Assembly: GCF_947500065.1 (NCBI RefSeq)
Contig: NZ_CANMQT010000005.1
Span: forward strand, 62,001-126,000
Length of the DNA: 64,000 nt
Source of the DNA: an uncultured Aquimarina sp.
Lineage (GTDB): Bacteria; Bacteroidota; Bacteroidia; Flavobacteriales; Flavobacteriaceae
Direction: 5' to 3'
Every line of letters begins with the position of its first letter. Position 1 is the first letter of the stretch. This document shows, one piece after another, positions 8,345 to 16,969 of the stretch. The translations under genes were made by a program, and so were the position numbers. The notes beneath the pieces were generated by a model that saw only the letters and a list, made by a program, of their open reading frames with translations, was not told the DNA's origin and did no database searches.

Positions 8345-8381
8345 AAGGAATGGACATTCTTAACTAAGGCATGGACAATTT
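8345..8381. promoter_or_regulatory. Direct repeat with 21-bp period upstream of the ABM gene
   Basis: AAGGAATGGACATTCT (8345-8360) and AAGGCATGGACAATTT (8366-8381) are near-identical and start exactly 21 bases apart, two turns of the helix. AraC-family proteins bind tandem half-sites with this spacing. The pair lies about 50 bases before the ATG of the ABM gene and the AraC gene is its neighbour. The link to that regulator is inferred. Confidence 0.5.
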
Positions 8382-8616
8382 TCTAAAGTGATAAAAGCTA
8401 CATCTTTAAACTTAACCTATCGTATGTATTCAAGGTATATTACTCTATAATTTCTTAAAAGAGATTGTATATAATTAAAAAAGTATACCGGAACAAAATA
8501 GTGAAAGTGTATGATATCGTAATTATGGAATTAATAGGAAAGATGATTGACCATAAACAAAACCAATGTAGTGGCTATAAGGAATTTGATAAACTTATAG
8601 ATAACCCTAAAGTAAT

Positions 8617-9294
8617 TTAAAAAATTGTATACAAGGTAGTTACTATAACACCTCTACCATTATTTAAAACAACAGACAGTACTTGTTTTTCTTCTTTGAC
8701 TTTAAAATTAAATGGTGGAGCCAATATGTCCAAACCGCTTTGTTTTTTAAGTCTAATTCCTTGTCCCGAAATGATATCCTTATTAGGTACAAAATCCCCT
8801 TCAGGTATATGTTCTGTCAAAATAATGTATTTAAAATTTGTCAATTTACTTAGTACATTCTGTACTTCATTATTGGATAAATGCTGAAGTACTTGTCGCA
8901 CTATAGCACAATCTCCAGAAGGCAAATCATCCATTGCAATATCCAAACAGTAAAATTCTAAATTTGCTTCTTTAAATTTTTCTTTATTATGAGTTATAAG
9001 GTCTGTTACTATATCAACCCCAACATACTTCTTAGTATGTCTTACCAATTGTTTTCCCACGTTAAAATCTCCACAGCCCAAATCGCATACCACAAGAGAG
9101 CTTGTAAAAGACGTTAAGAATGATGATAAAACATCGATATATGGACGTACTATCTCTGGATGGTGAGACCCTGAACCTGAATAAAAATCAGAATTATTAC
9201 TACCCCAAAGTTTCTTTTCATACACCTGCTCCATAGCATCTTTAGTTGGCCAAGGTTCTTTTTTTCTTTTAGCGTTGCTTTCTTTATTTTTCAT
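8617..9294 (-). CDS. Class I SAM-dependent methyltransferase
   Basis: A 225-residue (from ATG 9294) or 232-residue (from 9315) protein; both starts are possible, and I prefer the second Met because the first seven residues add nothing to the fold. The SAM-binding glycine loop is CDLGCGDFNVG, followed by the acidic residue ending strand 2 in KYVGVDIV, and a strand 4 region DCAIVRQVLQHLSNNEV with a motif like those of Methyltransf_25/31 proteins. No tail or cofactor domain indicates the substrate. It is a single gene on the - strand, more than 300 bases from the ABM gene start. Confidence 0.85.
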   Translation of the reverse strand: MKNKESNAKRKKEPWPTKDAMEQVYEKKLWGSNNSDFYSGSGSHHPEIVRPYIDVLSSFLTSFTSSLVVCDLGCGDFNVGKQLVRHTKKYVGVDIVTDLITHNKEKFKEANLEFYCLDIAMDDLPSGDCAIVRQVLQHLSNNEVQNVLSKLTNFKYIILTEHIPEGDFVPNKDIISGQGIRLKKQSGLDILAPPFNFKVKEEKQVLSVVLNNGRGVIVTTLYTIF

Positions 9295-9566
9295 ACACTT
9301 ATGTGCCAATAACATACAATTACAGGGAATTCAAATTTATTCTTAAAGCAAACCTACAAATTATATACAATAACATACATATAGTAGAATTGTATGATGT
9401 AATTTATTCTTATTTTAGAGTATAAGAAACTGAACAAATACTTTCCTGTTCTGGATATGAAATTCTTTAGATTTCTTCAGTACGAAACTTAGATATATTG
9501 TTATCAATCATTATGAAAAGATTGATTTAAATACTTTTTATTGAACTAAAATCTTCTAAATAAAAT

Positions 9567-10061
9567 ATGAAACATACACCTGAAGATGGTTTCCCATATT
9601 ATTTTGACTTAGTAAAGGATACAGATTGTATTCCACTTTTTTCTTCTTTATCAACTATTTCATTTCTTAATTCCATCAATGAAGAAAAAGCTACATATCG
9701 CTATGCAGCGGATAAATGGAACATAAAGCAAATTATCGGACACATTACTGATCATGAAAGAATAAAGATATTTCGTGCATTTTTACTAAGTAGAAATGAA
9801 TTAGTGCAACTCTGGGGCTACGATCAAAACTTCTTAGTAGATAATAGTCGTTTTGAAGAGTTAACTTTTATACAATTAATAACAGATTTTATAAATGTAA
9901 GGAAAGCATCTATTAGTTTTATTGAGGCATTGTCACAAAATCAATTGAATACAAAAGGAATGGCTCAGCAATATGAAATCACACTCGAAAGCTTTCTTAA
10001 GTCTATTGTTGGTCATGAAATGCATCATATAAACATTATCAAAGAAAGATATTTCTCATAA
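9567..10061 (+). CDS. DinB family protein (putative metal-dependent four-helix protein)
   Basis: DinB/YfiT-like four-helix-bundle protein of 164 residues. The metal-binding His set is visible: GHITDHE in the second helix and GHEMHHI in the last, with WNIKQIIGHITD matching the DinB_2 opening (KWSIKEILGHLxD). Members include bacillithiol- or mycothiol-dependent transferases and many of unknown role; which applies here is not predictable. The next gene, an AraC regulator, begins 37 bases later, and two more genes follow on the same strand with short gaps, so a shared transcript is likely. Confidence 0.85.
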   Translation: MKHTPEDGFPYYFDLVKDTDCIPLFSSLSTISFLNSINEEKATYRYAADKWNIKQIIGHITDHERIKIFRAFLLSRNELVQLWGYDQNFLVDNSRFEELTFIQLITDFINVRKASISFIEALSQNQLNTKGMAQQYEITLESFLKSIVGHEMHHINIIKERYFS

Positions 10062-10098
10062 ATACTAAGAGTACGTTTTTCCTCTTATTTGGGCTATA

Positions 10099-10986
10099 AT
10101 GCTAGATAATGAATTAGATAGATTTTTTTTTAAATTTGAAGAAACCAATGATTATATGATATTTGAAACACATCAACTGACTCCTCCAATTGGCGATTAC
10201 ATTGAATCTATATTTCATTTTAAAGATTTTATACCTGATCATTCTATCGAACGAGTTGTGCCAACAGGACATGTATTTATCATATTCGAATTAGATGATA
10301 TTCTTAGAAATACATTTGACAACTCCACATTAAAACCTAAGAACACCTTCACAAAAGCATGGATATCTGGTATCCATAAAAACTACATATCCATATCTGC
10401 GCATCAAAAATCAGAGATGTTTGTGATTCAATTTAAATCATTCGGAACATATCCCTTTTTTCATTTCCCTTCGGAAGATTTGAGCGAAAAAATTCTTTCT
10501 GCAGAGGAAGTTTTTGGAGAAGAACTCATACAACTAAGAGAAAACTTATTAAAACAAAAAACATCTCAAAAAAAATTTAGTGTGGCTGAAAAATGGCTAA
10601 CAAAAAGGTATAATGAATCCAAAACTCCATCTAAAGAATTACTTTCTATAATAGAGAGACTACAAAAAGAGCCGGTAACAAATTTTAATAAAGTAATTGA
10701 AAGTTATCCTTATACTCAAAAGCATCTCATAGATCAGTTTAAAAAATACGTAGGAGTAACCCCTAAATATTACCAACGTATTTTACGTTTCAACGAAATT
10801 CTACAGCAAGTTCGACAAAAAGAAAATATATCCTGGTCCCAGATTGCTTATCAATGTGGGTATGCTGATCAATCTCACTTTATCAAAGAGTTTAATCACT
10901 TTTCTGGTTTTAATCCACAAGAATTTATCAAACAAGAATTCGACAAAGATGAGCCCAATTTTTTTCCTTTAGATAGAGAAGGTTAA
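10099..10986 (+). CDS. AraC family transcriptional regulator
   Basis: Regulator of 295 residues. The N-terminal about 160 residues contain a beta-rich domain with FKSFGTYPFFHFPSEDLS, characteristic of the DUF6597-type sensor found before many flavobacterial AraC domains. The C-terminus has the AraC double helix-turn-helix (YPYTQKHLIDQFKKYVGVTPKYYQRILRF and IAYQCGYADQSHFIKEFNHFS). It sits within a probable operon of DinB, DUF1761 and DUF4287/DUF5655 proteins, and may control it. Ligand unknown. Confidence 0.9.
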   Translation: MLDNELDRFFFKFEETNDYMIFETHQLTPPIGDYIESIFHFKDFIPDHSIERVVPTGHVFIIFELDDILRNTFDNSTLKPKNTFTKAWISGIHKNYISISAHQKSEMFVIQFKSFGTYPFFHFPSEDLSEKILSAEEVFGEELIQLRENLLKQKTSQKKFSVAEKWLTKRYNESKTPSKELLSIIERLQKEPVTNFNKVIESYPYTQKHLIDQFKKYVGVTPKYYQRILRFNEILQQVRQKENISWSQIAYQCGYADQSHFIKEFNHFSGFNPQEFIKQEFDKDEPNFFPLDREG

Positions 10987-11043
10987 TTTTTTACTATCCA
11001 GCAAAAAAGTATTTTCCTAAAATTGTTCTTTTAAAACAGACAC

Positions 11044-11454
11044 ATGGATATAGCAGCTACTTTTGGAGCAATTAATTGGATATCGGTAATAATAGCCACA
11101 TTATCAACTTTTTTATTAGGAGGCATTTGGTATGGCCCTCTATTCGGACGCACTTGGATGACTTTGTTCAACTTTACAGAAGATGATCTTAAAAAGCGAA
11201 GCATCCCTAAAACATCTGGAATTTCATTACTACTAGCTTTTATTGCTACTATCATTTTGGAAATGTTTATTGGTAAAGAAGCCACAGCTATATTCGGGAC
11301 ATTAGCAGGTTTTTTTGCAGGATTTGGTTGGGTTGCTACATTTTTAGGGATTTTATACATTTTCGAAATGCAATCTTTAAAAGCATATCTAATCAATGCC
11401 GGATATTGCGTATTATCATTAACTTTAATGGGTGCTATTTTAGGCACTTGGTAA
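11044..11454 (+). CDS. DUF1761 family membrane protein
   Basis: Small integral membrane protein of 136 residues with about four hydrophobic segments. The family-typical GGIWYGPLFGRTWM motif follows the first membrane segment, matching DUF1761. A frame of similar length on the opposite strand is a shadow: the + frame has the membrane pattern and lies between genes of the same strand with short gaps (57 bases before, 10 after). Function unknown. Confidence 0.85.
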   Translation: MDIAATFGAINWISVIIATLSTFLLGGIWYGPLFGRTWMTLFNFTEDDLKKRSIPKTSGISLLLAFIATIILEMFIGKEATAIFGTLAGFFAGFGWVATFLGILYIFEMQSLKAYLINAGYCVLSLTLMGAILGTW

Positions 11455-11464
11455 AATCAACTAT

Positions 11465-12007
11465 ATGGATCAAGCACTACAAACAATGATTAATAACATG
11501 CCTGAAAAAACAGGTAAATCTTTAGATGAATGGAAACAAATTTTAAAGAAAAAATCATTTGGAAAACATGGAGAAGCAGTGAAATTCTTAAAAGAAACAC
11601 ATGGAGTCACTCATGGTTTTGCCAATACTATTGTTACCCTATCCAAAGAATCAAATGATACTCCTGATGATTTAGTAACAAATCAATACAAAGGCAAAGA
11701 AAACCTAATTTCTATTTATGAAAAATTGCTAACTATTGTAGACTCCTTGGGTAGTGATGTTATTAAAACTCCTAAAAAAACAAGTGTAAGTATTATTAGA
11801 AAAAAACAATTTGCATTGATTAAACCAGCGACTAAGACAAGAATTGATTTGGGTTTAAAACTAAAGGACAAGCCCACAACAGAACGACTTCAAAACTCTG
11901 GCCCTTTTGGAACTATGTGTACCCATAGAGTACAGTTACAATCGATTGACCAAGTAGATACAGAGTTAACAGAATGGTTAAGAGAAGCTTATAAAATGGC
12001 CGAATAG
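11465..12007 (+). CDS. DUF4287 and DUF5655 domain protein
   Basis: Cytoplasmic protein of 180 residues. The first about 70 residues match DUF4287: TGKSLDEWKQILKKK, then KETHGVTHGFANTIV. Residues about 85 to 178 match DUF5655: an SVSIIRKKQFALIKPATKTRIDLG strand pair followed by HRVQL and EWLREAYKMA. Such two-domain proteins are common in Bacteroidota and have no established function; a nucleic-acid or transport-linked role has not been shown. It follows the DUF1761 gene by 10 bases and is probably the last gene of that operon. Confidence 0.85.
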   Translation: MDQALQTMINNMPEKTGKSLDEWKQILKKKSFGKHGEAVKFLKETHGVTHGFANTIVTLSKESNDTPDDLVTNQYKGKENLISIYEKLLTIVDSLGSDVIKTPKKTSVSIIRKKQFALIKPATKTRIDLGLKLKDKPTTERLQNSGPFGTMCTHRVQLQSIDQVDTELTEWLREAYKMAE

Positions 12008-12179
12008 TATATCTATTCCACACTCATGTTATAGTTAATGTATTCATCTATTGTTTTACATAAATAGCAGTAAAAGGTTGTTTTAAACTTTATATTTTAT
12101 TTATGATATAATTCATCTCATAATATGAATTAATCAAGATATTGCCACTGATTATTTATATTCTTAAAACAAAATTCAC

Positions 12180-12578
12180 ATGAACATTACATTAGAACAA
12201 GCAGAAAAAATTATTACTGCTGCCAAAGAAAAATCGATTGCCTTAAATACTAAAATGAATATCTCTGTAGTTGATTCTGGAGCAAATCTAGTCGCTTTTG
12301 CTCGTATGGATGGAGCTTGGTTAGGTTCACTGGATATTTCATTAAAAAAAGCAAAAACCGCTCGCTTCTTTGATATGAATACTGGTATCATTGGAGAACT
12401 ATCTCAGCCTGGAGGTTCTTTATATAATATAGAACATTCTAACGGAGGCTTGATAACCTTTCCAGGTGGAGTTCCTATTAAAAACGAAAACGATGAAATT
12501 ATAGGTGCAATCGGAGTAAGTGGTAGTACTGTAGAAAATGATCATGCTGTAGCAGAAGCTGGTGCCACTGCATTATAA
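12180..12578 (+). CDS. GlcG/HbpS-like heme-binding family protein
   Basis: A 132-residue member of the GlcG/HbpS (PF03928) family: [25 protein letters not shown], then GGVPI and [21 protein letters not shown] are the standard blocks. The family includes heme-binding HbpS, GlcG of glycolate operons and PduO C-terminal domains; none of those contexts is present here, so the ligand is open. No signal peptide, so cytoplasmic. A strong terminator follows at 12593, making it a single-gene unit. Confidence 0.88.
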   Translation: MNITLEQAEKIITAAKEKSIALNTKMNISVVDSGANLVAFARMDGAWLGSLDISLKKAKTARFFDMNTGIIGELSQPGGSLYNIEHSNGGLITFPGGVPIKNENDEIIGAIGVSGSTVENDHAVAEAGATAL

Positions 12579-12592
12579 CAATCTAAAAAAAT

Positions 12593-12641
12593 ACGTGTAG
12601 GTTATCATCTAGAATTAAATTTTGATAATCTACGCGTTTTT
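12593..12641 (+). terminator. Terminator after the GlcG/HbpS-like gene
   Basis: ACGTGTAGGTTATCA (12593-12607) and TGATAATCTACGCGT (12623-12637) form a 15-bp stem with two G-U pairs, followed by five T. It begins 15 bases after the stop codon. Its right arm overlaps the TTG start proposed for the next gene, which complicates that start. Confidence 0.8.
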
Positions 12642-13329
12642 AATTGTAGTACTCATCTCATTACTTGTTATTCTTAACATAAGCAGTATGAACAAAACCG
12701 CTAGCGATACCCAGTCAATTTCCAAAGAAATTCATTCCGAAATTAACGGAACGTTGAAAATTACCTGGATACATGGAAAAAAAGTTTTGAATAGTGAAAC
12801 TGCGAATTACTCTTACGGTTCATTACAGCGAGTTTTAGATTATGCGTTATCCAATATCTACTTTGATAGTAAAGCAAATATCCTCTTACTAGGAATGGGC
12901 GGAGGAAGTGTTATAGATACCTTAATAAATCGATATAATCATAGAGGCTCTATTACTGCCGTAGAAATTGATCCTGTTGTTATTGAGCTAGCAGAAAAAG
13001 AATTCGATATTAAAGAAAATAAAGATCTGATTATTATCTCTGAAGATGCAATGGATTATGTGGCTAATTGTCAGAAAACCTATGATTTAATCATTATAGA
13101 TCTTTTTATTGATCTAAAAGTGCCTAGTAAATTTTATAAAATTTTATTTTGGGATCAACTCATCAAATTAATAAAACCAAAAGGAAATGTTCTTTTTAAC
13201 GCAGGAGTTAACTTAAAAGAGCGTAGTAAAATTGATAGTATTCAAAACCATTATCAAGATGAAATAGGATTTATCCAATATGATAATGTACAAGGAACCA
13301 ATACTATAGTTATTGGACACAAAACATAA
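12622..13329 (+). CDS. Spermidine-synthase-like methyltransferase with an N-terminal hydrophobic segment
   Basis: Cytoplasm-facing enzyme of 235 residues (from TTG 12622) or 213 (from ATG 12688). The core has the spermidine synthase/SpeE-like SAM fold: NYSYGSLQRVL, the glycine loop LLLGMGGGSVID, the acidic ITAVEIDPVVIE, then ISEDAMDY and LIIIDLF. Key polyamine-site residues of true spermidine synthases are not evident, so the group acceptor is unknown. The TTG start gives a 20-residue membrane-like segment, FLIVVLISLLVILNISS, but lies inside the terminator stem of the preceding gene; the ATG start avoids that. I keep the longer form because the hydrophobic codons look selected, with low certainty. 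Its own terminator is at 13494. Confidence 0.75.
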   Translation: MIIYAFLIVVLISLLVILNISSMNKTASDTQSISKEIHSEINGTLKITWIHGKKVLNSETANYSYGSLQRVLDYALSNIYFDSKANILLLGMGGGSVIDTLINRYNHRGSITAVEIDPVVIELAEKEFDIKENKDLIIISEDAMDYVANCQKTYDLIIIDLFIDLKVPSKFYKILFWDQLIKLIKPKGNVLFNAGVNLKERSKIDSIQNHYQDEIGFIQYDNVQGTNTIVIGHKT

Positions 13330-13490
13330 ACATTTGATATCCCCAAAACTGTTGGGAGCAAAAAATCTTTTGAGAAGATAAATTATTTATATAATTTAGC
13401 ATTATAAGAATTATAGTAATCTCATTCTGATTACCAACTTATCTCCTATCGTAAGGAAGACATTGGGGAAATAAGTTTGATTCTTTTACA

Positions 13491-13550
13491 GAAAACCTCT
13501 GTATACCTTAACTAACTTTTTGTTGGTGTGGTGTACAGAGGTTTTTTTAT
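13491..13550 (+). terminator. Terminator before the peptidase operon
   Basis: AACCTCTGTATACC (13494-13507) pairs with GGTGTACAGAGGTT (13530-13543), then a run of seven T follows. It is 160 bases after the spermidine-synthase-like gene and 30 bases before the ATG of the peptidase fusion. Because an upstream in-frame start at 13520 would lie within it, it supports the ATG at 13583. Confidence 0.8.
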
Positions 13551-13582
13551 ACATCTATCCTAAAATTATAAAAAACATACGT

Positions 13583-15064
13583 ATGAAAAAATTTGTAATT
13601 ATTTTGGTAGTACTCATCCTGTCTTTATTAGCAACTGCAGTGCTCTTTCCTTCTTTATTATTTAGTACAGCAATTGGTCAAAAAATAATGTTATCTATTG
13701 AAGGGGATCAGGTTGCGAGGTTTTATTTCAAGGAAAACCAAACCACAAAGGACACCGTTTACATGACTGGTGTTATTTACGCTAATACATTAAGAGATAT
13801 TAAAGAAACATTAGATACCAATCCTTCACTAACCACAATAGTGATGGAAGAAGTTCCTGGTTCTGTTGACGATCATATTAATCTTTTAGCGTCTTTAGAA
13901 ATAAAAAAACACGGAATCAACACCTATATACCCAAGAACGGAATGGTAGCCTCTGGTGGAACTGATATGTTTCTAGCCGGAAAAAAAAGAGAAGCACATC
14001 ATAGCGCAAAACTAGGAGTTCATTCTTGGGCAGGTGAGGATTCTGTAGCCTTAGATTACCCAAGAGATCATGAAGAACACAATAAATATCTAAACTACTA
14101 TAAACAAATAAGTATTCCTGAAAGTTTTTATTGGTACACCCTAGAAGCAGCGCCTGCAGATGACATCCACTGGATGACAACAACAGAAATAAACAAATAT
14201 CAAATATTTACATCTACTCTAGAAAATATCGATTTATTAGAAATACAAAAAAAACTAGCTTCCGATAATTTTAAAGGAAGAGGAACTGGTTCAAATACTG
14301 AAACACAAGAACTCATTAAAAATTATTACGACGCTATCAATCTTAAAAAATTTAATGATAGTTATAGCATTCCTTTCATTTTTAATGATGAAAAAACAAA
14401 AAAAGAAAGACAAGCTACCAATATCATTGGATATATACCTGGCAAAATCCATAAAGATAAATATATCGTCATTGGAGCTCATTATGATCATTTAGGTATC
14501 ATCAATGACACAATTTATAATGGAGCTGATGATAATGCTTCAGGAACTGCAGCTTTACTCTGCCTTGCGAAATACTACACTGACAATCCACCTAATCATT
14601 CTATAATATTTGCTGCTTTTGATGCTGAAGAACAAGGGTTATTTGGTTCCAAACACTTTGTAAATAACCCTCCTATTCCTATTGAAAATATTAAGCTAAA
14701 TATAAATTTTGACATGATTAGTCGTAATGACAAAAACGAGATTTATGTAGTAGGTACTTTTCCATATCCACAGTTTAAACCTATTATTAAAAAAGTAGCT
14801 TCAACCAGTGACTTAAAAGTTTCATATGGTCATGACGATCCTGAAGATAAGACAAAAGATTACTGGATGTATTCATCAGATAACGGATCTTTTTTTGATA
14901 AAGGAATCCCAAATATTACATTCAGTGAAGAAGATCATCCTGATTACCATAAAGAGACAGATGATTTTGAAAATATAAACCCAGAATTCTATACAAACGT
15001 CTATCATCTCATACAAAATTGTATAACCGAGATAGACAAAAACTTTCCTGTTTCTGAAAAATGA
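13583..15064 (+). CDS. Fusion of a ClpP/SDH-like serine-peptidase domain and an M28 zinc peptidase
   Basis: Membrane-anchored or exported protein of 493 residues from the chosen ATG; a longer frame begins inside a terminator and is rejected. The N-terminus MKKFVIILVVLILSLLATA is a signal anchor. Residues about 55 to 190 resemble ClpP/crotonase-fold periplasmic peptidases (COG3904 kind): TVYMTGVI, then VEEVPGS-like EEVPGSVDDH, GMVASGGTDMFLAG with a candidate nucleophile Ser, and LGVHSWAG with a candidate His. From about 225 a complete M28 aminopeptidase domain follows: ATNIIGYIPG, GAHYDHLG (His about 300), GADDNASG (Asp about 314), DAEEQG (Glu about 348), NFDMISR and SEEDHPDYHKETDD (His near 453). 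All five zinc ligands are present. The stop overlaps the ATG of the dehydratase gene (ATGA), so translation is coupled. It probably releases amino acids from peptides or amides for the operon enzymes. Confidence 0.8.
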   Translation: MKKFVIILVVLILSLLATAVLFPSLLFSTAIGQKIMLSIEGDQVARFYFKENQTTKDTVYMTGVIYANTLRDIKETLDTNPSLTTIVMEEVPGSVDDHINLLASLEIKKHGINTYIPKNGMVASGGTDMFLAGKKREAHHSAKLGVHSWAGEDSVALDYPRDHEEHNKYLNYYKQISIPESFYWYTLEAAPADDIHWMTTTEINKYQIFTSTLENIDLLEIQKKLASDNFKGRGTGSNTETQELIKNYYDAINLKKFNDSYSIPFIFNDEKTKKERQATNIIGYIPGKIHKDKYIVIGAHYDHLGIINDTIYNGADDNASGTAALLCLAKYYTDNPPNHSIIFAAFDAEEQGLFGSKHFVNNPPIPIENIKLNINFDMISRNDKNEIYVVGTFPYPQFKPIIKKVASTSDLKVSYGHDDPEDKTKDYWMYSSDNGSFFDKGIPNITFSEEDHPDYHKETDDFENINPEFYTNVYHLIQNCITEIDKNFPVSEK

Positions 15065-16029
15065 TACACGTTAAAGATATAGAAAAAGCTTATCAGAATA
15101 TCAAACACGATGTTTATAAAACACCGATGATATTCTCTCCAGAATTAAGTAACATTTCTGGCGCAAAGGTGTATTTAAAAATGGAACAGTTACAGCATAC
15201 AGGATCTTTTAAAATACGAGGTGTATTAAACAAAATGTATCACATTGATAAAGAAAATTTCAACAAACCATTTGTTGCTGCTTCCACAGGTAATCATGCT
15301 GCAGCATTTTGTTACGCTTCAGAAAAACACGCATTTAGAGGTACATTGTTTTTACCCGAGAAAACCAATGAATCCAAAATAAAAGCTCTAGAAAACTACA
15401 AGAACATTGAGAAAGTTTTTTATGGTAAAAACAGCATGGAAACGGAAAGAAAAGCTACCACTTATGCTAAAGAAATAGAAGGAATACTTGTACATCCATA
15501 CAATGATATTGCTATTATATCTGGGCAAGGAACCATTGGATTAGAAATTATCAATCAATTGCCGAATGTAAATACAATCTTAGTTCCTATTGGTGGAGGT
15601 GGTTTAATTTCTGGTATTGCATCTTATTTTAAGACTAATGATAACGTTGATGTTATTGGCTGTCAGCCCACAAATGCCTCAGAAATGTATCTTTCTGTAA
15701 AACAAGGCCGTATTGTATCTCCAAGTACTCTCGAAACAATTTCTGATGCTACGGCAGGTGGTATTGAAGAAGATGCTATTACATACACTATCTGCAAAAA
15801 ACTAATTACACATTTTGAACTTTCAGAAGAAGAAGCTATAAAAAAAGCTGTCGCATTTATGATAAAGTATCATCAAACAATCATTGAACCAGCCGGTGCT
15901 TTGCCAGTTTCTATACTATTGAATACTAAAAAATTTGCTAACAAAAATGTGGTTTTGGTGCTTACAGGAAAAAAAATAAATACTCTTTTATTAACAGAAA
16001 TTTTAAATAGCTATGGCAACTATTATTAA
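15061..16029 (+). CDS. PLP-dependent threonine/serine dehydratase-like enzyme (EutB/BhcB-like role)
   Basis: Fold-type II PLP enzyme of 322 residues in the threonine dehydratase/serine racemase family. The PLP lysine sits in HTGSFKIRGVLN (Lys about 51), the substrate loop is ASTGNHAAAFCYA, and the phosphate-binding loop is VPIGGGGLISGIA. The C-terminal block that usually reads SGGN is LTGKKINTL here, a change at the residue that contacts the PLP ring nitrogen. No ACT regulatory domain is present, so it is catabolic rather than biosynthetic IlvA. It overlaps the peptidase gene by 4 bases and the next gene by 17. In this order, dehydratase then cyclodeaminase-family protein, it recalls EutB-EutC and BhcB-BhcD, where a beta-hydroxy amino acid is dehydrated to an enamine/imine. 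Confidence 0.85.
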   Translation: MIHVKDIEKAYQNIKHDVYKTPMIFSPELSNISGAKVYLKMEQLQHTGSFKIRGVLNKMYHIDKENFNKPFVAASTGNHAAAFCYASEKHAFRGTLFLPEKTNESKIKALENYKNIEKVFYGKNSMETERKATTYAKEIEGILVHPYNDIAIISGQGTIGLEIINQLPNVNTILVPIGGGGLISGIASYFKTNDNVDVIGCQPTNASEMYLSVKQGRIVSPSTLETISDATAGGIEEDAITYTICKKLITHFELSEEEAIKKAVAFMIKYHQTIIEPAGALPVSILLNTKKFANKNVVLVLTGKKINTLLLTEILNSYGNYY

Positions 16030-16963
16030 TATCCAAGATATCAAATCAATAATCAAAGATATTGATATCGTTACAGCAATCGAACAAGGTTTTATTCAAT
16101 ATAGCAATGGTAATACTGTTGTACCTCCTGTTGGAGAATTACTTTTTGAAAAACCCAAAGGTGAAGCCCATATAAAATATGGATACATCAAAAATGATGA
16201 CTACTATGTCATTAAAATTGCTTCTGGTTTTTATGATAATCCAAAATTAGGTATTCCTTCCAGTCAAGGATTAATGTTATTGTTTAATCAAAAGACTGGT
16301 CAATCAGTAGCTGTGTTACTAGATGAAGGGTATCTAACGGATATTAGAACAGCGGCTGCAGGAGCTGTAGTGGCAAAATATTTTGCTCCAAAAAACATAA
16401 AAGCAATAGGTATCATAGGAACAGGTATTCAGGCAAGATTACAATTACAATATTTACAACAGTATACTTCTTGTAAAACCGTATGGGTTTGGGGAAGAAA
16501 TACAGAAAAAGTGCATACATATATCTCGGAAATGGATAAACAATACGATTTTCATATTGCCGTAGATCCGAAAGAAGTTGCTAAAAACTGTAATCTTATT
16601 ATCACTACTACACCTAGTGCATCTCCCCTTCTTATGACACAAGATATTCAACGAGGTACTCATATCACAGCTGTAGGTTCTGATACTGAAGATAAACAAG
16701 AACTGGATAGTGAATTACTAAGAAATGCTGATGTAATTATTGCCGATAGTATCTCACAAAGCAAAACAAGAGGAGAAATATATCAAGCAAGAAAAGCTGG
16801 TGCAATTACTAATGAAGAAATTCTTGAATTTGGTTTAGCCATTCAGGACTCCTCTTTACAACGAACTAATGACAAACAAATTACCGTTGCAGATCTAACC
16901 GGAGTAGCAGTACAAGATATTATGATCGCAAAAGCGGTATACACGAACTATATTAAAAAATAA
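16013..16963 (+). CDS. Ornithine cyclodeaminase/mu-crystallin family protein (probable imine reductase)
   Basis: NAD(P)-dependent enzyme of 316 residues in the OCD/mu-crystallin family. Visible blocks are HIKYGYIKN with FYDNPKLGIPSSQGLMLLF, the conserved LDEGYLTDIRTAAAGAVV, and the dinucleotide-binding loop IGIIGTGIQARLQL, followed by VWGRN and GTHITAVGSDTEDKQELD. Family activities include ornithine cyclisation, alanine dehydrogenase, and ketimine or iminosuccinate reduction (EutC, BhcD). The PSSQGLM segment is like the EutC subgroup as I remember it. The ATG lies inside the dehydratase gene, and the aminotransferase starts 7 bases after the stop; the four genes form one translation-coupled unit. 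Reduction of the imine made by the dehydratase is the most economical role. Confidence 0.85.
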   Translation: MATIINIQDIKSIIKDIDIVTAIEQGFIQYSNGNTVVPPVGELLFEKPKGEAHIKYGYIKNDDYYVIKIASGFYDNPKLGIPSSQGLMLLFNQKTGQSVAVLLDEGYLTDIRTAAAGAVVAKYFAPKNIKAIGIIGTGIQARLQLQYLQQYTSCKTVWVWGRNTEKVHTYISEMDKQYDFHIAVDPKEVAKNCNLIITTTPSASPLLMTQDIQRGTHITAVGSDTEDKQELDSELLRNADVIIADSISQSKTRGEIYQARKAGAITNEEILEFGLAIQDSSLQRTNDKQITVADLTGVAVQDIMIAKAVYTNYIKK

Positions 16964-16969
16964 ACAATC

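Noticed and set aside
8525..8620. Frame of 31 codons starting MELIGKMIDHKQ that runs into the end of the methyltransferase gene
   Set aside because: Too short and without recognisable motif; it overlaps the stop region of the opposite-strand gene. It might be a gene remnant but nothing supports it.
11031..11447. Long frame opposite the DUF1761 gene
   Set aside because: The + frame has DUF1761 motifs and four membrane segments and fits the operon; the - frame is its shadow.
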